The notes beneath the pieces are model-generated. The model was not told where the DNA came from and did no database searches. It saw only the letters and a list, made by a program, of their open reading frames with translations. DNA of 64,000 bases from Paraburkholderia sp. BCC1886 (lineage in GTDB: Bacteria > Pseudomonadota > Gammaproteobacteria > Burkholderiales > Burkholderiaceae), in the NCBI RefSeq assembly GCF_900996245.1, contig NZ_CAAJGK010000045.1, forward strand, positions 1 to 64,000, given 5' to 3'. The position numbers and the translations under genes were made by a program. This document shows, piece by piece, positions 7,098 to 15,721 of this stretch (positions are counted from its first letter, which is position 1; each line of letters starts with the position of its first letter).

Positions 7098-8324
7098 TCA
7101 TGCCGCCAGCATGTGCTCCACCAGTTCTATCCAGTGCGCGACCGGCGTCGTGGTTCCGCTTTGCAGATGCGAAATGCAGCCCACGTTGGCCGACACGATG
7201 ATCTGCGGCTCCTGCGCCTGCAAGCGGGTCAGCTTCTGATCGCGCAGTGCATACGAGAGCCTCGGCTGCGTGAGCGAATACGTGCCGGCCGAGCCGCAGC
7301 ACAGATGACTGTCGGCGGGCAGTCGCACATCGAGGCCGAGCGCGCCCAGCAACTGTTCGACCGTGCCGCGCACCTGCTGACCGTGTTGCAGCGTGCACGG
7401 CGGATGAAACGCGACCGTATGAATGGCACGACGTCGCGTGATGGCGACCAGCGCTTCTTCGAACTGCGGCAGGATTTCGGCGATGTCGCGCGTCAACGCC
7501 ACGACGCGGCGCGCCTTCTCGGCATACGCCGGATCGTGACGCAGCAGATGCGCGTACTCCTTGACCGTGGCGCCGCAACCGGACGCGTTCATCACGATCG
7601 CTTCGACGCCCTGCTCGATATACGGCCACCATGCGTCGATGTTGGCGCGCAGGTCGTCGAGCGCCTCGTCGTTGTAGCCGAGATGCAGCCGGATCGCGCC
7701 GCAACAGCCGGCTTCGGGCGCGACCACGGTTTCCACGCCGAGCGCGTCGAGCACCCGCGCGGTGGCGATATTCACGTTCGGCATCATCGACGGTTGCACG
7801 CAGCCTGCCAGCATCAGCATCTTGCGGGGATGTTTCGCGCTCGGCCATTCGAGCGGACGCTGGCGCGCGGGCACCTTGTCTCGCAGTTTCTTCGGCAGCA
7901 AGGGGCGAATGCGCTGGCCGAGCCGCATGGCCGGCGAAAACAGCGCGCTGTTCGGCACGAAGCTCGCGAGCATGCGCCGCACCAGCCGTTGTCTGAGCGG
8001 ACGCGTGACTTTTTCCTCGGCGATCTTGCGGCCGATTTCCACCAGGCGCCCGTATTGCACGCCGGACGGGCAGGTGGTTTCGCAATTGCGGCAGGTCAGG
8101 CAGCGATCCAGGTGAACCTGGGTGGAACGCGTGACGGGCGCGCCTTCGACCATCTGCTTGATCAGGTAGATACGGCCGCGCGGGCCGTCCAGTTCGTCGC
8201 CGAGCAGTTGATAGGTCGGGCACGTCGCGGTGCAGAAACCGCAATGCACGCAATTGCGCAGGATGGCTTCGGCTTCGTCGCCATCGGGCGTGTTGCGTAT
8301 GAAGTCCGCGAGGTTGGTTTGCAT
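7098..8324 (-). CDS. glcF: Glycolate oxidase iron-sulfur subunit
   Basis: This 408-residue subunit passes electrons from the glycolate oxidase flavoproteins to the respiratory chain at the membrane. Two 4Fe-4S ferredoxin motifs are near the N-terminus (CVHCGFCTATCP and CLTCRNCETTCP). Two CCG-type domains follow (GCCGAIR about residue 235; LCCGSAGTYS near residue 345). The ATG at 8324 lies 8 bp after the glcE stop, so translation is probably coupled. The open frame continues far upstream in the glcE region, but that extension is a shadow. Gene order glcD-glcE-glcF is the standard one. Confidence 0.95.
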   Translation of the reverse strand: MQTNLADFIRNTPDGDEAEAILRNCVHCGFCTATCPTYQLLGDELDGPRGRIYLIKQMVEGAPVTRSTQVHLDRCLTCRNCETTCPSGVQYGRLVEIGRKIAEEKVTRPLRQRLVRRMLASFVPNSALFSPAMRLGQRIRPLLPKKLRDKVPARQRPLEWPSAKHPRKMLMLAGCVQPSMMPNVNIATARVLDALGVETVVAPEAGCCGAIRLHLGYNDEALDDLRANIDAWWPYIEQGVEAIVMNASGCGATVKEYAHLLRHDPAYAEKARRVVALTRDIAEILPQFEEALVAITRRRAIHTVAFHPPCTLQHGQQVRGTVEQLLGALGLDVRLPADSHLCCGSAGTYSLTQPRLSYALRDQKLTRLQAQEPQIIVSANVGCISHLQSGTTTPVAHWIELVEHMLAA

Positions 8325-8332
8325 CGCGTCGC

Positions 8333-9421
8333 TCAGAAGTCGGGGTAGAGGCGGCCGCGATTGAACACGCGGGCCGGGTCGAAGGCAGTCTTCAGGCCGC
8401 GATGAATTTTCATCAACGGCGTGGGGAGTGGCGTGAATACGCCGGCGCTGCGATCGTAGCCGTGGCCGCTGCGAAAAATCGTCGCATGGCCGCCGGCCTG
8501 TTTCGCGCTGATGCGCACGGTTTGCGGATCGGCGTCGGTGATCCACCAGCGCTGGCCGCCGCCCCATTCCATGAGTTGCGCGCCAGGCAAGGGCAGCGGC
8601 TCCGTGATGGAGGGCAGCGCGAGACGCCACAGCGCCGATTTCGGCGGAATCGCGGTGAAGAACGGATCGGTCTGTTCGCGCAGACCCGCCCAGAAACGTT
8701 CCGCCTCGACCGCGTCGACCACCTCGCCGCCAAGCGCGGCACGCGCGGATTTCACCGCGCTTTCCGCCCCGGCGAGGCGTACCGCCAGCGTGCCGTGACG
8801 CCATGCGCTGGCGGTAATCGGCAAGGGCCGGCCGCCCCATTCATTGAGCTTGCGGACCGCGTCGGTGCCGTTCATGTCGAATTTAAGCGTGGTTTCCGCC
8901 TGCGGCAGCGGCATGACCTTGACGGATAGTTCGAGGATCAGCCCGAGCGTGCCGAGCGAACCGGCCAGCAAACGCGAGACGTCATAACCGGCGACGTTCT
9001 TCACCACCTGACCGCCGAAGTGCAGCGTCTGGCCTTGGCCGTTCATGATGACCGCGCCCAGCACGAAGTCGCGCGCGGCGCCGGCCGCGGGGCGGCGCGG
9101 ACCGGCGAGGCCGGCGGCGATGCAGCCGCCGAACGTGGCTTGCAGACCGAAGTGGGGCGGCTCGAAGGCCAGCATCTGATCGTGCTCGGCGAGCGCCGCC
9201 TCGATCTCGATGAGAGGCGTGCCGGCGCGCGCGGTGATGACGAGTTCGGCCGGGTCGTAAGCGACGATGCCGCGATGCGCGCGGGTGTCGAGAATCTCGC
9301 CTTCGAGCGTCTGGCCGTACCAGTCTTTCGTCCCGCCGCCACGAATGCGCAACGCGCGTCCTTCGGCGCTGGCCGAACGCACGCGTTCGGACCAAACGGC
9401 GACGATGTCGTCCTCTTCCAT
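8333..9421 (-). CDS. glcE: Glycolate oxidase FAD-binding subunit
   Basis: This 362-residue subunit has an N-terminal FAD_binding_4 (PCMH) domain, with IRGGGTKDWYG near residue 27 and FGGCIAAGLAGPRRP near residue 110. It is shorter than GlcD and lacks the long C-terminal FAD-oxidase domain, as expected for GlcE. It works with GlcD and GlcF to oxidise glycolate to glyoxylate. The ATG at 9421 (MEEDDIVAVW) fits the family; a start 25 codons upstream would add a Pro/Arg-rich tail with no ribosome binding site. It lies 183 bp downstream of glcD and 8 bp upstream of glcF. Confidence 0.93.
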   Translation of the reverse strand: MEEDDIVAVWSERVRSASAEGRALRIRGGGTKDWYGQTLEGEILDTRAHRGIVAYDPAELVITARAGTPLIEIEAALAEHDQMLAFEPPHFGLQATFGGCIAAGLAGPRRPAAGAARDFVLGAVIMNGQGQTLHFGGQVVKNVAGYDVSRLLAGSLGTLGLILELSVKVMPLPQAETTLKFDMNGTDAVRKLNEWGGRPLPITASAWRHGTLAVRLAGAESAVKSARAALGGEVVDAVEAERFWAGLREQTDPFFTAIPPKSALWRLALPSITEPLPLPGAQLMEWGGGQRWWITDADPQTVRISAKQAGGHATIFRSGHGYDRSAGVFTPLPTPLMKIHRGLKTAFDPARVFNRGRLYPDF

Positions 9422-9604
9422 GGTGTCCTGCTTCGTCGTATTTGCGTTTGATTGTACCGGGCGGGGCCCGGCCGGTAACCAGGCTCGGACCCGCATCGGG
9501 TAATCAGGGTGACCGGCCTCGTGGAGCCGTGTAGCCGGGCACTCGCAGAGCCGCGCACCCGCTCATCAGCGGGCTATGCGCGATGCGTGGCGCGCAGGCC
9601 TGTG

Positions 9605-11098
9605 TCAGAAGCGCGGCAGGTCGGGGTGAGGCAGCAAGCCGCCGCGCACATGCATCTTGCCGTACTCCGCACAGCGTGCGCGGGTGGGGATGCCCTTGTC
9701 GGGGTTCAACAGGCCCGGTGCGTCGAAGGCGCGCTTGACCGCGTGGAACGCGTCGCGTTCTTCGGGCGAGAACTGCACGCACATCGAGTTGATCTTTTCG
9801 ATGCCGACGCCGTGTTCGCCGGTCACCGTCCCGCCCAGTTCGACGCAGGCTTCGAGGATGTCGGAGCCGAATGCTTCGGCCCGATGCCACTCGTCGCGGT
9901 CGTTACCGTTGAACAGAATGAGCGGGTGCATATTGCCGTCGCCGGCATGGAACACGTTGATGCAGCGCAGCCCGTATTTCTTTTCCATGACTTCGATCCG
10001 CGCGAGCAGCGGACCGATACTGCGGCGCGGCACGGTGCCGTCCATGCAGTAGTAATCCGGCGAAATGCGGCCGGCCGCCGGGAACGCATTCTTGCGGCCC
10101 GACCAGAAGCGCAGCCGCTCGCTTTCGGAGCGCGAAATCTGGATACGGGTCGCGCCCTGTTCGCGCAATACCGCGGTCATGCGGACGATCTCGTCGGCGA
10201 CCTCGTCGTGCGTGCCGTCGGATTCGCACAGCAGAATGGCGGCCGCGTCGAGGTCGTAGCCAGCCTTGACGAATTCTTCGACGGCGCGGGTTGCCGGCTT
10301 GTCCATCATCTCCAGACCCGCCGGAATGATGCCGGCCGCGATGATGCCGGCGACCGCTTCGCCGCCTTTCACGACATCGTCGAAACTTGCCATGATGACC
10401 TGCGCAGTTTGCGGCTTGGGGATCAGTTTCACGGTGACTTCGGTGACGATGGCGAACATGCCTTCGCTGCCGATCAGCACCGCCAGCAGATCGAGCCCGG
10501 GCGCATCCGGCGCGAGCGAGCCGAATTCGACGACCTCGCCCTCCATGGTCACCGCGCGCACGCGCAGCACGTTATGCACGGTGAGCCCGTACTTGAGACA
10601 GTGGACGCCGCCGGAGTTCTCCGACACATTGCCGCCGATCGTGCAGGCGATCTGCGAGGAAGGGTCCGGCGCGTAGTACAGCCCATAGGGGGCCGCGGCT
10701 TCAGAGATCGACAGATTGCGAACGCCGGGTTGCACGGTGGCGGTTCGCGCGTAGGGATCGACCTCGACGATCTTGCGAAAACGCGCCAGCGACACCACTA
10801 CGCCGTGACGGATCGGCATGGCGCCGCCCGACAGGCCGGTGCCTGCGCCACGCGGCACGATGGGCACACTGAGACGCTGGCAGATCTGCACGATGCGCTG
10901 CACCTGCGCTTCCGTTTCGGGCAATGCGACGGCGAGCGGCAAGCGCCGGTAAGCGGCGAGGCCGTCGCATTCGTACGCGACCGTGTCTTCTTCCCGATGC
11001 AGCAAACAGTGCGTGGGCAACACGGCCATCAACGCCTGCACGACTTCGCGCTGGCGCTGGGCGAGCACGTCGGCCGTCAGTTCGGCGGGTGCGTTCAT
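9605..11098 (-). CDS. glcD: Glycolate oxidase catalytic flavoprotein subunit
   Basis: This 497-residue FAD-linked oxidase carries PCMH motif PRGAGTGLSGGAMP (about residue 93) and a C-terminal FAD-oxidase domain ending with VTGEHGVG (about residue 440) and the FHAGDGNMHP motif. It is the catalytic subunit that oxidises glycolate, and in many bacteria D-lactate, to the keto acid. It heads the glcDEF set, 126 bp after the related dehydrogenase at 11225-12640. The gap between them contains three 11-bp direct repeats (11189-11221) but no clear terminator, so co-transcription is plausible. Confidence 0.95.
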   Translation of the reverse strand: MNAPAELTADVLAQRQREVVQALMAVLPTHCLLHREEDTVAYECDGLAAYRRLPLAVALPETEAQVQRIVQICQRLSVPIVPRGAGTGLSGGAMPIRHGVVVSLARFRKIVEVDPYARTATVQPGVRNLSISEAAAPYGLYYAPDPSSQIACTIGGNVSENSGGVHCLKYGLTVHNVLRVRAVTMEGEVVEFGSLAPDAPGLDLLAVLIGSEGMFAIVTEVTVKLIPKPQTAQVIMASFDDVVKGGEAVAGIIAAGIIPAGLEMMDKPATRAVEEFVKAGYDLDAAAILLCESDGTHDEVADEIVRMTAVLREQGATRIQISRSESERLRFWSGRKNAFPAAGRISPDYYCMDGTVPRRSIGPLLARIEVMEKKYGLRCINVFHAGDGNMHPLILFNGNDRDEWHRAEAFGSDILEACVELGGTVTGEHGVGIEKINSMCVQFSPEERDAFHAVKRAFDAPGLLNPDKGIPTRARCAEYGKMHVRGGLLPHPDLPRF

Positions 11099-11188
11099 GT
11101 GATTCGTCTCCTCGTGTCTCTCGCCCGGGTTTTGCCGGTGACGTAGTGCCGGTGGGGCGCGACGGATTCTGGTGCGACTTTTGCCGCT

Positions 11189-11224
11189 ACTTCGCCGTGA
11201 CTTCGCCGCTTCCTCGCCGTTACT
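11189..11224. repeat. Three 11-bp tandem repeats at the 3' end of the dehydrogenase gene
   Basis: Units ACTTCGCCGTG, ACTTCGCCGCT and TCCTCGCCGTT run from 11189 to 11221 and a partial fourth follows, stopping at the stop codon of the minus-strand gene at 11225. Similar short arrays sit at the ends of other genes in this window. Confidence 0.5.
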
Positions 11225-12640
11225 TCACGCCGCCCAGCTGAAAATCTTGCCCGGGTTCATCAGATTGCGCGGGTCGAGCGCGTGCTTGATCGAGCGCATC
11301 ATGTCGACGGCGGCTTCGCCGTGTTCTTCGAGCAGAAAACCCATCTTGTGCAAACCGACGCCGTGCTCGCCGGTACAGGTGCCGTCCATGCGCAGCGCGC
11401 GTTGCACGATGCGATGGTTCAGGCGTTCGGCCTCGACCATTTCTTCGGGCTTGTTCGGGTCGAGCAGGATCAGCACGTGGAAGTTGCCGTCGCCGACGTG
11501 GCCGACGATCGGGCAGGGCAACGACGAAGCGTTCAGGTCCTGCTCGGTTTCCTCGACGCATTCGGCCAGACGCGAGATGGGCACGCAAACGTCGGTGGTG
11601 ACCGCGCGGCAACCGGGCTTCAGTTGCAGCGCGGCGAAGTACGCGTTGTGCCGTGCATTCCACAGGCGGCTGCGGTCTTCGGGACGGCTCGCCCATTCGA
11701 AACCTTCGCCGGCATTCTGCGTGGCAATGTCCTGAACCAGTTCGGCCTGCTCTTTCACGCCGGCTTCGGTGCCGTGAAATTCGAAGAACAGCGTGGGCGC
11801 TTCGCGCAGCGTGAGGTTGGAATGACGGTTGATCGCGCGGATTGCCAGCGCGCTGACGAACTCGACGCGGGCAATAGGCGTACCCATCTGGATGGTTTCG
11901 ATGACGGCGCGAACCGCGTTGCCCATCGACGGAAACGTGCAGACCGCGGCCGAAACGGCTTCGGGCTGCGGATACAGACGCACGGTAATCTCGGTGATCA
12001 CGCCGAGCGTACCTTCGGAGCCGACGAACAGACGCGTCAGGTCATAACCCGCTGACGACTTGCGCGCCCGCGAGCCGGTTTTGATCACTCGACCGTCGGC
12101 TTGCACGACGGTCAGGCCGAGCACGTTTTCGCGCATCGTGCCGTAGCGCACGGCATTGGTGCCCGACGCGCGCGTGGCCGTCATCCCGCCGATGCTCGCA
12201 TCCGCGCCCGGGTCGATGGGGAAGAACAGGCCGGTGTCGCGCAGGGCTTCGTTCAACTGCTTGCGGGAGATGCCGGGTTCCACGGTAACCGTCAGGTCTT
12301 CCGCGTTGATCGACAACACGCGGTTCATTTCCGACAGGTCGATGGACACGCCGCCCTGCACGGCGAGCAGGTGGCCTTCCAGCGACGAGCCGTTGCCGTA
12401 CGGGATGATGGGCACGTCGAACTGGCCACAGAGTTTGACGATGGTTTGCACGTCTTCAGTCGTGCGGGCGTACACGACGGCGTCGGGCAACTGGGGGTCG
12501 AACGGCGATTCGTCGCGGCCGTGGTGAGTGCGCACGGATTCGGCGACCGAGGCACGTTCACCGAAAGCGGCTTTGAGCAGGCTCAGCAATTCGGCGGGGA
12601 ACGGCCGGCGCAACGAGGCCGGCGGCACGGGATGATTCAC
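11225..12640 (-). CDS. FAD-binding D-2-hydroxyacid (D-lactate type) dehydrogenase
   Basis: This 471-residue flavoprotein is of the GlcD/LDHD family. PCMH motif IPYGNGSSLEGH (about residue 79) and IDPGADASIGGM mark FAD binding, and the C-terminal domain carries VGHVGDGNFHVLI and CTGEHGVGLHK. It resembles cytochrome-linked D-lactate dehydrogenases more than the glycolate oxidase subunit downstream, because it has the SSLEGH variant and an RFD-like N-terminal substrate region (HHGRDESP). It would oxidise D-lactate or a similar 2-hydroxyacid and feed electrons to the respiratory chain. It is the first gene of a minus-strand run with glcDEF; a possible -10 (TAAAAT on the minus strand) lies at 12727-12732. 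Confidence 0.88.
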   Translation of the reverse strand: MNHPVPPASLRRPFPAELLSLLKAAFGERASVAESVRTHHGRDESPFDPQLPDAVVYARTTEDVQTIVKLCGQFDVPIIPYGNGSSLEGHLLAVQGGVSIDLSEMNRVLSINAEDLTVTVEPGISRKQLNEALRDTGLFFPIDPGADASIGGMTATRASGTNAVRYGTMRENVLGLTVVQADGRVIKTGSRARKSSAGYDLTRLFVGSEGTLGVITEITVRLYPQPEAVSAAVCTFPSMGNAVRAVIETIQMGTPIARVEFVSALAIRAINRHSNLTLREAPTLFFEFHGTEAGVKEQAELVQDIATQNAGEGFEWASRPEDRSRLWNARHNAYFAALQLKPGCRAVTTDVCVPISRLAECVEETEQDLNASSLPCPIVGHVGDGNFHVLILLDPNKPEEMVEAERLNHRIVQRALRMDGTCTGEHGVGLHKMGFLLEEHGEAAVDMMRSIKHALDPRNLMNPGKIFSWAA

Positions 12641-12941
12641 GTATGTCTCCTGACATATAAGGCGCAGTGAAAGGCGCAGCGAGTGGCGTAAAGGCTTGAT
12701 GCCGGCCGCTTTGCAGTAAACGCTACATTTTACGCCGATCGCCTGTCAGCCGACGTCGAGGCCGGCTCGCGCTCCTATAATGGCTGCGACCCGATGAGGC
12801 GCGCAATATGGATAAACGCGGGGGGCCGCTCAGGGCCGGCAAATCCGGGCCCCGTCGTTCGAACCGCAGTTCTTCCACCACCATTCTCACGACCCATTCC
12901 TGCGCTCTACACGCGCGCATCGACTGAACAAGGACGACACC
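12641..12941. other. Divergent intergenic region with two promoters
   Basis: This 301-bp region separates the minus-strand dehydrogenase from the plus-strand adenosyltransferase. It shows a consensus -10 TATAAT at 12776-12781 pointing to the adenosyltransferase and TAAAAT (minus strand) at 12727-12732 pointing the other way. No convincing -35 was seen for either. I saw no cobalamin riboswitch box and no gene. Confidence 0.5.
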
Positions 12942-13493
12942 ATGGGCAACCGCCTGAGCAAGATCGCCACCCGTACCGGCGACGACGGCACCACCGGCCT
13001 CGGCGACGGCCGCCGCGTGCGCAAGGACAGCGCGCGAATTGCCGCGATTGGCGACGTGGACGAACTCAATTCGAACCTCGGCGTGCTGCTGTGCGAGTCT
13101 TTGCCCGAACCGGTGCGCACAGCGCTACTGGCCATTCAGCACGATTTGTTCGACCTCGGCGGCGAACTCTGCATTCCCGGCCACACGATGATTACCGATG
13201 CGCACCTCGGTCGCCTCGACGACTGGCTCGCAGACCACAACGCCAGCTTGCCGCCGCTCAAGGAATTCATTTTGCCCGGCGGTTCACGGGCGGCAGCGCT
13301 TGCGCATGTTTGCCGGACAGTGTGCCGGCGAGCCGAACGGTCGATCGTGGCACTCGGCGAGGATGAAACCATTAACCCCGCGCCACGGCAGTACGTGAAT
13401 CGCTTGTCCGACCTGCTGTTCGTTCTTGCTCGTGTGCTCAACCGCGTGGATGGCGGCTCGGACGTGTTGTGGCGACATGACCGTGGCGGCTGA
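12942..13493 (+). CDS. pduO: PduO-type cob(I)alamin adenosyltransferase
   Basis: This 183-residue enzyme transfers the adenosyl group of ATP to cob(I)alamin to make coenzyme B12. The N-terminal ATP-binding stretch KIATRTGDDGTTGLGDG and the basic motif VCRRAERS (about residue 127) are characteristic of the PduO/MMAB family of trimeric helical bundles. The ATG at 12942 has GGACGAC upstream and a consensus TATAAT 160 bp before. No other cobalamin gene is near, so it probably serves salvage. It is unrelated in sequence to the CobA/BtuR type. Confidence 0.92.
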   Translation: MGNRLSKIATRTGDDGTTGLGDGRRVRKDSARIAAIGDVDELNSNLGVLLCESLPEPVRTALLAIQHDLFDLGGELCIPGHTMITDAHLGRLDDWLADHNASLPPLKEFILPGGSRAAALAHVCRTVCRRAERSIVALGEDETINPAPRQYVNRLSDLLFVLARVLNRVDGGSDVLWRHDRGG

Positions 13494-13519
13494 ATAAACC
13501 CGCTTCCTGACAAATCCGC

Positions 13520-13852
13520 TCAACCGATTGCCAGCCTGACCGGCTTGCCGATCCGGCTCATCATTTCGACCAGTGTGTCGATAGTGAACTTGGTCGTTTT
13601 CTTGTTGACTACGTCGGATACGCGCGGGCGCGACACCATGAGAATTTCCGCGGCCTCCGCCTGCTTCAGATGATGCTGCTCGATCCACGTGGACAGTTCA
13701 GTCATGAGTTGCTCCTTGAGCAGCTTCGTGTCGTTGATCTGTTTTTGCGAGGCCGCGTAAAGGCGCTTCGCTTCGGCAGCGGAAAAGCCGAGTTCGATGA
13801 ACAGATTCGAACCGGGTTTGCTGATATGACTGATGCGGGTATCGGTCGGCAT
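13520..13852 (-). CDS. higA: XRE-family antitoxin (HigA-like)
   Basis: This 110-residue protein has a helix-turn-helix in its C-terminal half: LKQAEAAEILMVSRPRVSDV at residues about 64-84, followed by KKTTKFTIDTLVEMMSRIG. This layout is typical of HigA-type antitoxins encoded after their toxin. It starts 20 bp after the toxin stop, so the two are co-transcribed. It would neutralise the toxin and repress the shared promoter, where a perfect palindrome is present (14250-14261). The ATG at 13852 (MPTDTR) is chosen; the longer open frame reads into the toxin gene. Confidence 0.85.
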   Translation of the reverse strand: MPTDTRISHISKPGSNLFIELGFSAAEAKRLYAASQKQINDTKLLKEQLMTELSTWIEQHHLKQAEAAEILMVSRPRVSDVVNKKTTKFTIDTLVEMMSRIGKPVRLAIG

Positions 13853-13872
13853 TTTGTTAAGTCTTCCTCTCG

Positions 13873-14241
13873 TTAGTGATGCCGCGAATCTTCGTGATGA
13901 AGGCGAATGTCGCGAATGTCGCGAATAGCGCGGTACCGTGTTTCGGCGATGAGTCTGTCGTGCGCCGGCAGCTTCTGCGTTTTCTTCTGGAAGCAATGCA
14001 GCACGTAGAACGCTTCGACGAATTTGGTCACGTAGATGACGCGATAAATACCGTCGGCTTCCTTGATGCGAATTTCGCGCGTACCGGCGCCGATCGAGTC
14101 GAACGGCTTCCAGTTGTCAGGGTCGAGTCCTGCCTGAATCTTGCTGAGTTGAAATCCCGCGCGACGGCGCGGCGTTTCGGGAAAGGCGAGCAAATCGCGA
14201 TAGCTGGAACCCATCCAGCGGATTTCTTTTTCCTGCTCCAT
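13873..14241 (-). CDS. higB: RelE/HigB-type (Gp49-like) toxin
   Basis: This is a 122-residue basic protein of the phage Gp49/HigB (RelE superfamily) type. The family core is visible as REIRIKEADGIYRVIYVTKFVEAFYVLHCFQKKTQKLP (split: REIRIKEADGIYRVIY then VLHCFQKKTQK). Such toxins cleave mRNA on the ribosome. The ATG at 14241 (MEQEKEIRW) is chosen over one 6 codons upstream that would run into the operator. The C-terminus carries RAIRDIRDIR, encoded by three 9-bp direct repeats (13903-13929), which may be a recent extension. It precedes the antitoxin gene, the usual order for higBA. Confidence 0.85.
   Translation of the reverse strand: MEQEKEIRWMGSSYRDLLAFPETPRRRAGFQLSKIQAGLDPDNWKPFDSIGAGTREIRIKEADGIYRVIYVTKFVEAFYVLHCFQKKTQKLPAHDRLIAETRYRAIRDIRDIRLHHEDSRHH
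13903..13929. repeat. 9-bp tandem repeat in the 3' part of the toxin gene
   Basis: Three units, GCGAATGTC, GCGAATGTC and GCGAATAGC, read as IRDIRD on the coding strand. The array is in frame, so copy-number change would lengthen or shorten the toxin tail without a frameshift. Confidence 0.6.
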
Positions 14242-14249
14242 AGCCGCCC

Positions 14250-14289
14250 TTTTGTACAAAATATTATACCGGCCTCCCTACCTCGTCAA
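14250..14289 (-). promoter_or_regulatory. Promoter and operator palindrome of the toxin-antitoxin pair
   Basis: On the minus strand a TTGACG (14284-14289) and TATAAT (14263-14268) are separated by 15 bp, shorter than ideal but both near consensus. Immediately downstream is the perfect 12-bp palindrome TTTTGTACAAAA (14250-14261), 8 bp before the toxin start codon. Position and symmetry suggest an antitoxin-binding operator for autoregulation. Confidence 0.65.
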
Positions 14290-14377
14290 GCGCACTTCCG
14301 ACGCGTTTCGAGTCCGGCAACAAGGTGATACGGTACAGAGACGCCGCGCGGCGCACCATTCGTCCGTTCGGCTAACG

Positions 14378-14407
14378 AAAAAAAAGCCCGGCTGCGAGCC
14401 GGGCTTT
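14378..14407 (-). terminator. Rho-independent terminator of aroG
   Basis: A perfect 11-bp stem (AAAGCCCGGCT 14383-14393 / AGCCGGGCTTT 14397-14407) has a 3-base loop and, read on the minus strand, an eight-T tract (14385-14378). It lies 40 bp after the aroG stop. Confidence 0.93.
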
Positions 14408-14447
14408 AACGTTGCCGGAACCGCCGGCGCAATCGATTGAATTCAGA

Positions 14448-15521
14448 TCAGTTGCCGCTGCCGCGCGCGACCCGTCGTTGCTTGACCGAATCGGCGAGAC
14501 CTTCCAGCACGGCAATGCTTTCGTCCCAGCCGATGCACGCGTCCGTGATGCTCTGGCCGTAGGTCAGCGCACAGCCTTCCTGCAGGTCCTGACGGCCGGC
14601 GACCAGATGCGACTCCACCATCACGCCGACAATTCGTTCGTCGCCCGAAGCAATCTGGCGGCCGATGTCGGCGCACACCGGAATCTGGTTCTCGTGTTTC
14701 TTCGAACTGTTCGCGTGGCTCGCGTCGATCATCAGACGTGCGGCGAGACCGGCCTTGCCGATATCCGCGCAGGCGGCATTGACACTGTCCGCGTCGTAGT
14801 TCGGCGTCTTCCCGCCGCGCAGGATGATGTGGCAGTCCTCGTTGCCGGCGGTCGACACGATGGCCGAATGGCCGCCCTTGGTGACCGACAGGAAATGATG
14901 CGGCTGCGAAGCGGCCTTGATGGCGTCGACGGCAATCTTCACGTTGCCGTCCGTGCCGTTCTTGAAGCCGACCGGGCACGACAGTCCCGAAGCCAGTTCG
15001 CGATGCACCTGCGACTCGGTCGTGCGCGCGCCGATCGCCCCCCACGAGATCAGGTCGGCGATGTACTGCGGGCTGATCATGTCGAGGTATTCGGTGCCGG
15101 CCGGCAAACCGAGTTCGTTGATACGCAGCAGCAATTCGCGCGCGGTGCGCAGCCCGTCGTTGATCTTGAAGCTGTTGTCCATGTGCGGATCGTTGATGAG
15201 CCCTTTCCAGCCCACGGTCGTGCGCGGTTTTTCGAAGTACACGCGCATCACGATTTCCAGTTCGCCCGCGAAGCGTTTGCGCTGCTCGATCAGCCGGCCG
15301 GCGTATTCCATGGCGGCCTTCGTATCGTGAATCGAACACGGCCCGATGATGACGATCAGCCGGTCTTCCATGCCATGCAGAATCCGGTGCATCGCGTTGC
15401 GCGAGTTGTAGATCACGTCGGAAACCCGTTCGTCGCAGGCGAACTCGCGGATCAGATGGGCGGGCGGCGTGAGTTCTTTCAATTCGCGGATACGGACATC
15501 GTCGGTGTTGTGCGGGGGCAT
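14448..15521 (-). CDS. aroG: 3-deoxy-7-phosphoheptulonate synthase (DAHP synthase, class I)
   Basis: This 357-residue class I (AroF/G/H type) enzyme condenses phosphoenolpyruvate and erythrose-4-phosphate, the committed step of aromatic amino-acid synthesis. Family blocks are visible: IIGPCSIHD (about residue 59), MRVYFEKPRTTVGWKGLINDP, GARTTESQVHRELASG, GFKNGTDG and the metal-site region MIDASHANSSK. The ATG at 15521 (MPPHNTDD) is preceded by AGGAGAACC. Its promoter is about 300 bp upstream, and the leader between holds a 22-codon Phe/Tyr/Trp-rich ORF and an attenuator-like terminator, so expression is probably controlled by aromatic aminoacyl-tRNA supply as well as by feedback inhibition. 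It ends at a strong terminator. Confidence 0.96.
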   Translation of the reverse strand: MPPHNTDDVRIRELKELTPPAHLIREFACDERVSDVIYNSRNAMHRILHGMEDRLIVIIGPCSIHDTKAAMEYAGRLIEQRKRFAGELEIVMRVYFEKPRTTVGWKGLINDPHMDNSFKINDGLRTARELLLRINELGLPAGTEYLDMISPQYIADLISWGAIGARTTESQVHRELASGLSCPVGFKNGTDGNVKIAVDAIKAASQPHHFLSVTKGGHSAIVSTAGNEDCHIILRGGKTPNYDADSVNAACADIGKAGLAARLMIDASHANSSKKHENQIPVCADIGRQIASGDERIVGVMVESHLVAGRQDLQEGCALTYGQSITDACIGWDESIAVLEGLADSVKQRRVARGSGN

Positions 15522-15664
15522 GCGGGTTCTCCTGAGTCGGGTTTTCAGCCTGTCCGCGTCGCTTCCGAAGGCTGGGATCGCATGGCGATCACCCAGCGGG
15601 ACGACGACGGACGCGACGGACGGCAATTAAAAGTTCGAAGGCAAAGTTTCAAAGGCATGAGGCG

Positions 15665-15696
15665 AAAAAAAACCGCCAGGCTGGCTGGCGGTTTTT
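15665..15696 (-). terminator. Attenuator terminator hairpin (segments 3:4) in the aroG leader
   Basis: On the minus strand AAAAACCGCCAG (15696-15685) pairs with CTGGCGGTTTTT (15679-15668), with loop CCAGC (15684-15680). The run of eight U spans 15672-15665. It lies 144 bp upstream of the aroG start and downstream of the aroG promoter, so it would stop transcription before the gene unless prevented. Its 5' arm is also complementary to an earlier segment (15746-15739), giving a competing antiterminator. Confidence 0.85.
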
Positions 15697-15721
15697 CGTG
15701 AATTCTGGTGTCTTGCGTGCA

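Noticed and set aside
12641..12941. Possible cobalamin riboswitch before the adenosyltransferase gene
   Set aside because: I looked for a B12-box and did not find one; the region shows only promoter-like hexamers.
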